From an uncultured Eubacteriales bacterium (GTDB lineage Bacteria > Bacillota > Clostridia > Oscillospirales > Oscillospiraceae), in the NCBI GenBank assembly GCA_900546255.1, contig URCB01000035.1:1-19909 (forward strand): a stretch of 19,909 nt of DNA, read 5' to 3'. A program made the translations under genes and the position numbers. The notes beneath the pieces were generated by a model, which searched no databases, was not told where the DNA came from, and saw only the letters and a list, made by a program, of their open reading frames with translations. The number at the start of each line of letters is the position of its first letter. Position 1 is the first letter of the stretch. Positions 7,808 to 14,393 of this stretch are shown here, piece after piece.

Positions 7808-7823
7808 CTTAAGAAAATCTTAA
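7808..7823. promoter_or_regulatory. Candidate response-regulator operator upstream of the first two-component system
   Basis: TTAAGA-AAA-TCTTAA (7809-7823) is a perfect palindrome. The same stretch gives direct repeats CTTAA at 7808-7812 and 7819-7823, 11 bp apart (one helical turn), and a third CTTAA lies at 7842-7846 in the promoter spacer. The site ends 12 bp before the -35. OmpR-family regulators commonly bind tandem sites spaced 10-11 bp here, so autoregulation is inferred. Confidence 0.4.
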
Positions 7824-7835
7824 ACCTTCCCCACC

Positions 7836-7864
7836 TTGTTTCTTAATCCCCGGTTCGCTATGAT
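7836..7864 (+). promoter_or_regulatory. Sigma-A-type promoter of the response regulator/kinase operon
   Basis: TTGTTT (7836-7841), a 17-bp spacer, then TATGAT (7859-7864). The predicted start near 7871 would fall almost at the ribosome site AGGAGGTGA (7871-7879), giving a very short leader. Confidence 0.62.
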
Positions 7865-7884
7865 ACCCATAGGAGGTGACGGGT

Positions 7885-8580
7885 ATGTACAATATCTTAG
7901 TGTGTGACGATGAGAAAGACATCGTCTCTGCCCTGACCATTTACCTCACCACGGGTGGGTACCAGGTCTTTCCCGCCTATGACGGGACGGAGGCCTTGGC
8001 CATCCTGGCCAAGGAGGACATCCACCTGGTGCTGCTGGACATTATGATGCCCAAGCTGGACGGCATCGCCACCATGACCAAGATTCGGGAGGTGTCCAAC
8101 GTGCCGGTGATCCTCCTCACCGCCAAGTCTGAGGACACGGACAAGATCCTGGGCCTCAACGTGGGGGCGGACGACTACGTCACCAAGCCCTTCAACCCCG
8201 TGGAGGTGCTGGCCCGGGTGAAGTCCCAGCTGCGGCGGTACCTCCAGCTGGGGGGCGGCGTGGTGAAGCCCACCCTCCTCCAGGCCGGGGGCATCGCCCT
8301 GGACGACCGCACCAAGTCCGTCACCCTGGATGGGGAACCCGTGGCCCTCACCCCCCGGGAGTATGAGATCCTGCGGCTGCTCCTGCAGCACCCGGGCACC
8401 GTCTTTTCCCCCAAGCGGATCTACCGCACCGTGTGGGGGGAGGAGCCCTACGGGGTGGAGAATGCCGTGGCCGTCCACATCCGCCACCTCCGGGAAAAGT
8501 TGGAGATCAACCCCTCGGACCCCCGCTACATCAAGGTGGTCTGGGGCCAGGGGTACAAACTGGAAGGAGGGAAACCATGA
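7885..8580 (+). CDS. OmpR/PhoB-type response regulator (first two-component system)
   Basis: A 231-residue DNA-binding regulator. The receiver domain (about 1-115) has the acidic pair D8/D9, phospho-acceptor D52 in LLDIMMP, switch threonine T79 and K101 in TKPF. The winged-helix effector (about 130-228) has the usual TPREYEILRLLLQHPG, VHIRHLREKLE and VWGQGYKL segments. On phosphorylation by its kinase it should bind tandem sites and change transcription. ATG 7885 follows AGGAGGTGA with a 5-nt gap; a GTG at 7876 lies inside the ribosome site and is rejected. It overlaps the kinase gene by ATGA, so the two are translationally coupled. The promoter region carries a likely operator for its own product. 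Target genes are unknown. VanR-like subgroups are the nearest look-alikes, but no resistance genes are next to it. Confidence 0.95.
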   Translation: MYNILVCDDEKDIVSALTIYLTTGGYQVFPAYDGTEALAILAKEDIHLVLLDIMMPKLDGIATMTKIREVSNVPVILLTAKSEDTDKILGLNVGADDYVTKPFNPVEVLARVKSQLRRYLQLGGGVVKPTLLQAGGIALDDRTKSVTLDGEPVALTPREYEILRLLLQHPGTVFSPKRIYRTVWGEEPYGVENAVAVHIRHLREKLEINPSDPRYIKVVWGQGYKLEGGKP

Positions 8581-10658
8581 AACGCCTTTCTGCCCTTTCG
8601 GAAAAACCCAAAGTCCGGGCTCTGGCCTGGGTGGTGTGCGTGGTGGGGCTGGCCTTCTGCGTGGTCTGCGGGCAGCAGGTGAAGTGGCTCAGCGACCAGG
8701 GCGGGTACCAAGCCAATGCGGAAGAAAATGTGTTGAACGCCACAGCGGGTGAGCTCCTTCGAGATTACACGAACATAGTGGCGGAAGAGTATGTGACGGC
8801 CCGGGAAGTGGGCAGATCCACATCCGATGTCAGAGACGCGGTGGAGGACGAAGGGTTCGTCTTCACCATCACGGACGAACAGGGGACGACGTTACTCACC
8901 ACCTATGACGACGCAATGGGGAAGGCCCAGTATGACTACACCCTGCACACGCAGTTTTTTCCTATAGAGGAAGAGGAGACCTTTTATCGAACCTACAACA
9001 CCATAGAGGAGCGGGAAGAGGCGCTGCAAACCCTGATGGACACCTATGGGGATGTTTCCTACACCTACGAGGATCATGTCTACGAGGGGGACGGCAACGA
9101 TAGTTATATCCTCTCGGCCACATACCGCTCCGATGGGGAAGCGGTCCCAATCACGGTCACCGGATATGCCATGGCCACCTCTGGTGCGTTGTCCTCGCTG
9201 CATTCGTGGGCCTTTAGCATGAGCTATCGCGCCGACGCATTGGCACTGATCACGCTGGTAAGTGGGGTGCTGGGCGTCCTCGCCCTGGCCTTGCTGCTCC
9301 GTGGGGCTGGCTACCGCCGGGAGGAGAATGGCGACATCGCGCTCTCTTGGATGGATCGGAGGGTTCCCACAGATATCCTGGTGCTGGGGATGGTGGTCCT
9401 CTTTGTCCTCTGGATGGCGATGGGAGGCACTGCGGTCACGATGCATAGCCGTAGCGTCGGCTCGGTTCTTCCCCTGTATCCTTTGATCCTGACAGGGGTG
9501 GCGGTGGCGTTGCTGGTAGCAGGCGCTGTCTCCCTGGTCCGGCGGCACCGGGCGGGGGTCCTGCGAGAAAACCTCATCTTCTACCGCTACCGAGGAAAGC
9601 TCCCCCGGCCCCGGGACCTGTGGCACCGATTGCTGGACTTCCTCCTGCGGTTCTGGGCGGCGGGGCTGTGCTTCCTGGGGCTGTGCCTGCTGGAGTTCCT
9701 GTGCGCCTTTGATGCCGTCGCCTACAGCGGCGGCGGAATCCTCATCTGGTTCCTGCTGAAGGTGCTTCAGGGCGCCCTGGTGGTCTACGTCATCCTGGCT
9801 ATGAAGGAGCTCCGGGCCGGCGGGGATCAACTGGCCGCCGGCAACCTGGACTACAAGGTGCCCACCAACCGCCTCTACGGCGAGTTCCGGAGACACGGCG
9901 AAAACCTCAACAACCTCCGCCAGGGCATCCAGCACGCCGTGGAGGAGCAGATGAAGTCCGAGCGGATGAAGACCGAGCTCATCACCAACGTCTCCCACGA
10001 CATCAAGACCCCCCTGACCTCCATCGTCAGCTACGTGGACTTGCTGAAAAAGGAGCCCATGCCCAACGACCAGGCCAGGGAGTACCTGGACGTGCTAGAC
10101 CGCCAGGCCGCCCGGCTGAAAAAGCTCATCGAGGACCTGGTGGAGGCCTCCAAGGCCTCCACGGGGAGCCTGACGGTGAACTTCCAGCCCACGGACGTCA
10201 ACGTCCTGCTGTCCCAGAGCGCCGGGGAGTACCAGGAGAAGCTGGCCGCCCGGGACCTCTCCCTGGTCCTCACCCCGGCGGAGGAGGCCCCCATGATCTC
10301 CGCCGACGGGCAGCTGCTGTGGCGGGTGTTTGAAAACCTCTTGAGCAACGCCCTGAAGTACGCCATGCCCGGCACCCGGGTCTACCTCTCCTGCGAGACC
10401 ACGGACCAGGCGGTGGTCATCGCCTTCCGGAACATCTCAGCCTCCCCCCTGAACATCTCCGCCGAGGAGCTTATGGACCGGTTCGTCCGGGGGGATGCCT
10501 CCCGGAACACCGAGGGCAGCGGCTTGGGCCTGGCCATTGCCCGGGATCTCACCCAGCTCCAGCGGGGCACCTTTGCCCTCACCATCGACGGGGACCTGTT
10601 CAAGGCCACCCTCACCTTCCCCCGCTGCCAAAAGAGCCAGGACCCAGCGGGAAAATAA
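8577..10658 (+). CDS. Sensor histidine kinase with large extracellular domain and several membrane spans
   Basis: A 693-residue membrane kinase that starts inside the regulator's stop codon (ATGA). Layout: TM1 at about 15-32; an extracytoplasmic domain (about 33-218) rich in acidic and tyrosine residues, with no recognised fold; then five further hydrophobic segments near 220-241, 265-284, 297-321, 352-378 and 385-409; a HAMP-like linker (about 410-465, with LAAGNLDYKVP); H-box NVSHDIKTPLTSI with phospho-acceptor H474; N-box FENLLSNALKY (N587); and G-box GSGLGLAIA (from 647). It should autophosphorylate H474 and pass phosphate to D52 of the regulator. The extra helices between sensor and kinase parts exceed the usual two. 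The ectodomain-coding part is less GC-rich than the kinase part. The signal is unknown. Confidence 0.93.
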   Translation: MKRLSALSEKPKVRALAWVVCVVGLAFCVVCGQQVKWLSDQGGYQANAEENVLNATAGELLRDYTNIVAEEYVTAREVGRSTSDVRDAVEDEGFVFTITDEQGTTLLTTYDDAMGKAQYDYTLHTQFFPIEEEETFYRTYNTIEEREEALQTLMDTYGDVSYTYEDHVYEGDGNDSYILSATYRSDGEAVPITVTGYAMATSGALSSLHSWAFSMSYRADALALITLVSGVLGVLALALLLRGAGYRREENGDIALSWMDRRVPTDILVLGMVVLFVLWMAMGGTAVTMHSRSVGSVLPLYPLILTGVAVALLVAGAVSLVRRHRAGVLRENLIFYRYRGKLPRPRDLWHRLLDFLLRFWAAGLCFLGLCLLEFLCAFDAVAYSGGGILIWFLLKVLQGALVVYVILAMKELRAGGDQLAAGNLDYKVPTNRLYGEFRRHGENLNNLRQGIQHAVEEQMKSERMKTELITNVSHDIKTPLTSIVSYVDLLKKEPMPNDQAREYLDVLDRQAARLKKLIEDLVEASKASTGSLTVNFQPTDVNVLLSQSAGEYQEKLAARDLSLVLTPAEEAPMISADGQLLWRVFENLLSNALKYAMPGTRVYLSCETTDQAVVIAFRNISASPLNISAEELMDRFVRGDASRNTEGSGLGLAIARDLTQLQRGTFALTIDGDLFKATLTFPRCQKSQDPAGK

Positions 10659-10660
10659 GG

Positions 10661-10689
10661 TGGAAAATCCCTTCCCCCTATGGTATGAT
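10661..10689 (+). promoter_or_regulatory. Possible promoter upstream of spoIID
   Basis: TGGAAA (10661-10666, 4 of 6 to the -35 consensus), a 17-bp spacer, then TATGAT (10684-10689). It begins just after the kinase stop codon. It does not resemble the sigma-E promoter normally used for spoIID, so it may be fortuitous or an additional promoter. Confidence 0.3.
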
Positions 10690-10723
10690 GATGCCGTGAT
10701 TCCAGCCATGGAATCACGGCATC
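10690..10723 (+). repeat. Perfect inverted repeat in the kinase-spoIID gap
   Basis: GATGCCGTGATTCC (10690-10703) pairs over all 14 bp with GGAATCACGGCATC (10710-10723) around AGCCAT. There is no T-run after it. It could be the first half of a double terminator for the two-component operon or a leader stem-loop of spoIID. Confidence 0.8.
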
Positions 10724-10734
10724 CTTGCCTTACG

Positions 10735-10757
10735 CCGCGGAAATCCCCGCGGTTTTT
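10735..10757 (+). terminator. Short terminator just upstream of the spoIID ribosome site
   Basis: CCGCGG (10735-10740) pairs with CCGCGG (10747-10752), followed at once by TTTTT (10753-10757). The stem is short but fully GC. It ends only 3 nt before the spoIID ribosome site (10761-10768), so it must lie inside any spoIID transcript that starts further upstream. Confidence 0.5.
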
Positions 10758-10777
10758 CCCAAAGGAGGAATGAACCT

Positions 10778-11764
10778 ATGAAAAAAGTCGTCGGCGTGGC
10801 CTTGCTATTGGTGGTGGCGGTGTTCCTGCTGCCCTTCCTCATCCACCGGGGCATGGAGCAGGAACAGGCGGCGGACTCCGCCGCCCAGGAGGAGATCGCC
10901 CTGCCCGACAGCGGCTACACCCTGCGCATCCTGGGCAGCGACGGCCAGGTCACCGAGATGGACATGAACCAGTACCTCTGGGGGGTGGTGGCAGCGGAGA
11001 TGCCCGCCTCCTTTGAGGAGGAGGCCCTGAAGGCCCAGGCGGTGGCCGCCCGCACCTATGCCCTGAACAAGGGCCCCACCGCCAACCACCCCGACGCGGA
11101 CCTGTGCACCGACTACAACTGCTGCCAGGCCTGGATCGCCCGGGCGGACGCCCAGAGCAACTGGGGGGACCGTGCCGTGACCTACACCAACAAGATCACC
11201 GCCGCCGTGGCGGAGACAGGCAACCAGGTCATCCTCTACGAGGGCCAGCTCATTGACGCGGTCTTCCACTCCTCCTCCGCCTCGGCCACCCAGGACGCGG
11301 TGGAGGTGTGGGGCAACAGCGTGCCCTACCTGCAGAGCGTGGACTCCCCCGAGGGGGAGAATGTGCCCAACTACCAGAGCCAGGCTACCATCTCCTCCCA
11401 GGAGTTCCAGGACCTCTTCCTGGAGGCCCGGCCGGAGGCGGACCTGTCCGGGGACCCCTCCACCTGGGTGGGGGACACCCAGTACAACGACGGGGGGAGC
11501 GTCCACACCATCACCATCGGCGGGGTCACCGTCACCGGGGCCCAGGCCCGGCAGATCTTCAACCTGCGCTCGGCGGCTTTTTCTGTGTCCTACGCCGACG
11601 GCACCTTCACCTTCGACGTCACCGGCTTCGGCCACGGGGTGGGGATGAGCCAGTACGGCGCCGACGCCATGGCCGTGGCCGGCAGCACCTACACCGAGAT
11701 TCTCCAGCACTACTACACCGGGGTCACCGTGGAGGAGTGCCCGGAGGAATTCCTGCCCCAGTGA
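10778..11764 (+). CDS. spoIID: Stage II sporulation protein D (peptidoglycan lytic transglycosylase)
   Basis: A 328-residue membrane-anchored SpoIID. In sporulation it acts with SpoIIM and SpoIIP, cutting glycan strands after SpoIIP removes stem peptides, so that the mother cell membrane can engulf the forespore. Seen: N-terminal membrane anchor (about 4-22); the family core WGVVAAEMPASFEEEALKAQAVAARTYAL with the putative catalytic glutamate E74; a cysteine/histidine region HPDADLCTDYNCCQAW fitting the metal-binding part of SpoIID; the FHSSSASATQDAVEVWG block; and the closing GFGHGVGMSQYGADAMA. Length is near that of the Bacillus protein. ATG 10778 follows AAAGGAGG (10761-10768) with a 9-nt gap. 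It stands apart from spoIIQ, murA and spoIIID, which often accompany it elsewhere. A terminator-like hairpin separates it from the two-component genes. Confidence 0.93.
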   Translation: MKKVVGVALLLVVAVFLLPFLIHRGMEQEQAADSAAQEEIALPDSGYTLRILGSDGQVTEMDMNQYLWGVVAAEMPASFEEEALKAQAVAARTYALNKGPTANHPDADLCTDYNCCQAWIARADAQSNWGDRAVTYTNKITAAVAETGNQVILYEGQLIDAVFHSSSASATQDAVEVWGNSVPYLQSVDSPEGENVPNYQSQATISSQEFQDLFLEARPEADLSGDPSTWVGDTQYNDGGSVHTITIGGVTVTGAQARQIFNLRSAAFSVSYADGTFTFDVTGFGHGVGMSQYGADAMAVAGSTYTEILQHYYTGVTVEECPEEFLPQ

Positions 11765-11779
11765 GGGGGAGTACCATAC

Positions 11780-11819
11780 CAGGGCCGGGGGAAGCCATGG
11801 CGGCTGCCCGCCGGCCCTG
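11780..11819 (+). terminator. Long hairpin between spoIID and the second response regulator
   Basis: CAGGGCCGG (11780-11788) pairs with CCGGCCCTG (11811-11819), with inner GGG/CCC and AGCC/GGCT pairs. Only CCTT follows, then the ribosome site of the next gene (AGGAGGA, 11824-11830). It could weakly end spoIID transcription or fold in the leader of the next operon; the missing T-run leaves this open. Confidence 0.35.
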
Positions 11820-11840
11820 CCTTAGGAGGAGATGATTGCC

Positions 11841-12521
11841 ATGCCAGCTCCCATTTTGATTGTGGAGGATGACACCGATATCAACAACATGATGGCCGAG
11901 GCCCTCACCAAGGCGGGCTATGCCTGCACCCAGGCCTTTTCCGGGACGGAGGGGCTGCTGTACCTGGACCAGGGCCCCTATGCCCTGGTGATCCTGGACC
12001 TGATGCTCCCCGGGCTGGAGGGGGAGGCGCTGCTGCCCCAGATCAAGGCCAAGACGGGGACGCCGGTGCTGGTGGTCTCTGCCAAGGACAGCCTGGACAG
12101 CAAGGTGGGCCTGCTCACCGCCGGGGCGGAGGACTACCTCACCAAACCCTTTGCCATCCAGGAACTGGTGGCCCGGGCGGGGGTGCAGATCCGCCGGTTT
12201 GCCCAGACGGCAGGGGCGCCGCCGGCTGCCCTCCACTACAAAGACCTGACCCTCACCCCGGAGACCTTTTCCGTCACCTGCCAGGGCCAGCCGGTGGAGC
12301 TGACCCGGCAGGAGTTTCGGATCTTGGAGCTCCTCCTCTCCCACCCGGGGCGGGTGTTCTCCAAGCAGGCCATCTACGACTACGCCTGGGAGGAGATGTA
12401 CCTGGGGGAGGATAAGACCATCAACGTCCACATCAGCAACATCCGCAAAAAGCTCCGAGGGGTCTCCGACCGGGAGTACATTGAGACGGTGTGGGGCATC
12501 GGGTTCCGCCTGGCCCCGTGA
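11841..12521 (+). CDS. OmpR/PhoB-type response regulator of the ABC-transporter operon
   Basis: A 226-residue regulator. Receiver domain: acidic E9/D10/D11, phospho-acceptor D53 in ILDLMLPG, S80 at the switch position, K102 in TKPF. Winged-helix domain from about residue 130: LTRQEFRILELLLSHPGRVFS, INVHISNIRKKLR and VWGIGFRLA. ATG 11841 is 10 nt after TAGGAGGA; an in-frame ATG at 11832 is only 1 nt from the ribosome site and is rejected. It is the first gene of regulator-ATPase-permease-kinase, all same strand and tightly spaced. By analogy with lantibiotic and bacitracin resistance modules of Firmicutes, it probably activates the transporter genes when its kinase at 14394-15314 signals. The 85-bp gap after it is T-rich and could hold a second promoter. 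Confidence 0.95.
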   Translation: MPAPILIVEDDTDINNMMAEALTKAGYACTQAFSGTEGLLYLDQGPYALVILDLMLPGLEGEALLPQIKAKTGTPVLVVSAKDSLDSKVGLLTAGAEDYLTKPFAIQELVARAGVQIRRFAQTAGAPPAALHYKDLTLTPETFSVTCQGQPVELTRQEFRILELLLSHPGRVFSKQAIYDYAWEEMYLGEDKTINVHISNIRKKLRGVSDREYIETVWGIGFRLAP

Positions 12522-12606
12522 ATCTTTACCCTTTCTTTAACTTTGCTTTGCGATGGATTATCCTTTCTGCCCTATCCTGTCCTAGGAAAGCAAAGGAGGA
12601 ACCCCT

Positions 12607-13521
12607 ATGGAATATCTGCTCACCACCCACCATCTGACCAAGACCTACGGCCGCCACAAGGCGGTGGACGGGGTCAGTCTCCACCTCCGGCAGGGGGACA
12701 TCTACGGCCTCATCGGCCGCAACGGCGCCGGAAAGACCACCCTGTTAAAACTCCTCAGCGGCCTGGCTGCCCCCACCGCCGGGGACTTCACCCTCTTCGG
12801 GGCCACCGGCCGCCACGCCCGGGCCTACCTCTCCCGGGTGGGCACGCTGATTGAGGCTCCGGGGATCTATCCCAACCTCTCCGCGGCGGAAAACCTGAAG
12901 CTCAAGTGCCTGGCCCTGGGAGTGCGCCGGCGGAACGCCGCGTCCGACCTGCTGGACACCGTGGGCCTGGCCCGCACCGGGCGCAAGCCGGTGCGCCACT
13001 TCTCCCTGGGGATGAAGCAGCGCCTGGGCATCGCCCTGGCCCTGGTGGGGGACCCGGACCTGCTGATCCTGGACGAGCCCATCAACGGCCTGGACCCCCA
13101 GGGCATCGCCGAGGTGCGGGAGACCCTCTACCACTTGAACCGGGACCGGAACATCACCCTCATCCTGGCCAGCCATATCTTGGAGGAGCTGGCCAAGATT
13201 GCCACCCACTACGGCATCCTCCACGACGGGGCCCTGCTCCAGGAGCTCACCCGGCAGGAGCTGCTGGAAAAGTGCGGCGAGCGCATCGAGCTCCAGACCA
13301 GCGACACCCGCCGGGCCTGCACCGTGCTGGAGGGTTTGGGCATTACCCAGTACAAAGTGGTGGACCGGGACACCATCTGCATCTATGAGCGCCTCCACGA
13401 CGGCGGGGCCATCACCATGGCCCTGGCCCAGGCGGGGGTGCAGACCACCGGCATCACCGTGCAGAATGAAGCACTGGAGGACTACTACCTGAACCTGACG
13501 GGAGGTGGCCGCCATGCTTAA
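12607..13521 (+). CDS. ABC transporter ATP-binding protein, lantibiotic/bacitracin-immunity type
   Basis: A 304-residue nucleotide-binding subunit that powers the permease encoded next to it. Seen: Walker A GRNGAGKTT (from 37), Q-loop region VGTLIEAPGIYPNLSAAENL, ABC signature FSLGMKQRLG (132-141), Walker B DLLILDEPINGLDP (151-164) and the switch histidine H200 in LILASH. The IEAPGIYPNLSAAENL stretch and the C-terminal ~80-residue extension are typical of BcrA/LanF-type ATPases that protect against peptide antibiotics. ATG 12607 follows AAAGGAGGA with a suitable gap. Its end overlaps the permease start by 8 bp, showing translational coupling. Export or membrane clearance of a peptide is the likely role; the substrate is unknown. 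Confidence 0.94.
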   Translation: MEYLLTTHHLTKTYGRHKAVDGVSLHLRQGDIYGLIGRNGAGKTTLLKLLSGLAAPTAGDFTLFGATGRHARAYLSRVGTLIEAPGIYPNLSAAENLKLKCLALGVRRRNAASDLLDTVGLARTGRKPVRHFSLGMKQRLGIALALVGDPDLLILDEPINGLDPQGIAEVRETLYHLNRDRNITLILASHILEELAKIATHYGILHDGALLQELTRQELLEKCGERIELQTSDTRRACTVLEGLGITQYKVVDRDTICIYERLHDGGAITMALAQAGVQTTGITVQNEALEDYYLNLTGGGRHA

Positions 13522-14374
13522 CCTGCTGCGTATGGATCTGCACCGGATGGGCCGGTCGGCCTCCACCTGGGTCATTCTGGCCTGCACGGTGCTGGTGGCC
13601 CTCTTCTGCGTGGCCATGACCGATGGGGACATCCAGGACATGGCCGACGACCCCCAGTACCTGGCCCAGGTTCAGGGGGAGGGGGCCGGCACCCAAAACC
13701 GCTCCGTGGGCATCTACGTGGAGGCCGACGCCAACTGGGTGGACGGCCCCATCGAGGCCGGGGACATCGTCAGCGCCGAGTTCCACAGCGGGATGCTGGC
13801 CCTGCTGTGCGTCATTTTTACCGCCATGTTCGTCTATGCCGAGCAGAAGAACGGCTATGTGAAGAACCTGGCCGGCCAGTTCCCCCACCGGGGGCTGCTG
13901 GTGCTGTCCAAACTCCTGGCGGTGGCCCTGCAGGTGCTGGTGATGGCGGCGGTGTTTGCCCTGGTCACCCTTCTGGCCGGCCGGGGGTTCTGGGGGGACC
14001 GGTTCTACCTGGACTCCCTCCCTGCCCTGGGGAAGCTGCTGGGGGTGCAGTACCTGCTCCACCTGGGGCTGTGCGCCCTGGTGCTGCTGCTTACGGTGGT
14101 GCTCCGGGGCTCGGCCCTGCCCATGGTGGTGGGGATCCTGGCCTGCTGCGGGGTGCTGATGCCGGTGTACGGCCTGGTAAACCAGTGGGCCGCCGCCCTC
14201 CGCCCCGGCACGGATTTTGACATCAGCCGGTACATGCTGGACGGGAACCTCACCGCCGTCACCGTGGGCACGGCCCCGGCAGACCTGCTCCGAGCGGGGG
14301 TGGTGGGTGCCGTCTTTGTGGTGGTGTGTACCGCCCTGGCCATGGTGGTCATGGAAAAACGGGACATTCGATGA
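13514..14374 (+). CDS. ABC-2-type transporter permease, partner of the upstream ATPase
   Basis: A 286-residue integral membrane protein with about six hydrophobic spans: ASTWVILACTVLVALFCVA (about 15-34), GMLALLCVIFTAMFVYA, VLSKLLAVALQVLVMAAVFALVT, LLHLGLCALVLLLTVVL, ALPMVVGILACCGVLMPV and a last one near VVGAVFVVVCTALAMVVM. After the first span comes a polar ~60-residue loop with acidic residues. The EQKNGYVKNLAGQFPHRG segment is the cytoplasmic coupling region usual in this class. ATG 13514 is 8 nt after GGAGG; a GTG at 13505 falls inside the ribosome site. Many lantibiotic immunity systems have two permeases (E and G); here there is one, as in BcrAB-like pairs, so it presumably forms a homodimer. 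Confidence 0.9.
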   Translation: MLNLLRMDLHRMGRSASTWVILACTVLVALFCVAMTDGDIQDMADDPQYLAQVQGEGAGTQNRSVGIYVEADANWVDGPIEAGDIVSAEFHSGMLALLCVIFTAMFVYAEQKNGYVKNLAGQFPHRGLLVLSKLLAVALQVLVMAAVFALVTLLAGRGFWGDRFYLDSLPALGKLLGVQYLLHLGLCALVLLLTVVLRGSALPMVVGILACCGVLMPVYGLVNQWAAALRPGTDFDISRYMLDGNLTAVTVGTAPADLLRAGVVGAVFVVVCTALAMVVMEKRDIR

Positions 14375-14393
14375 GACAAAGGAGGGCTCTGCC

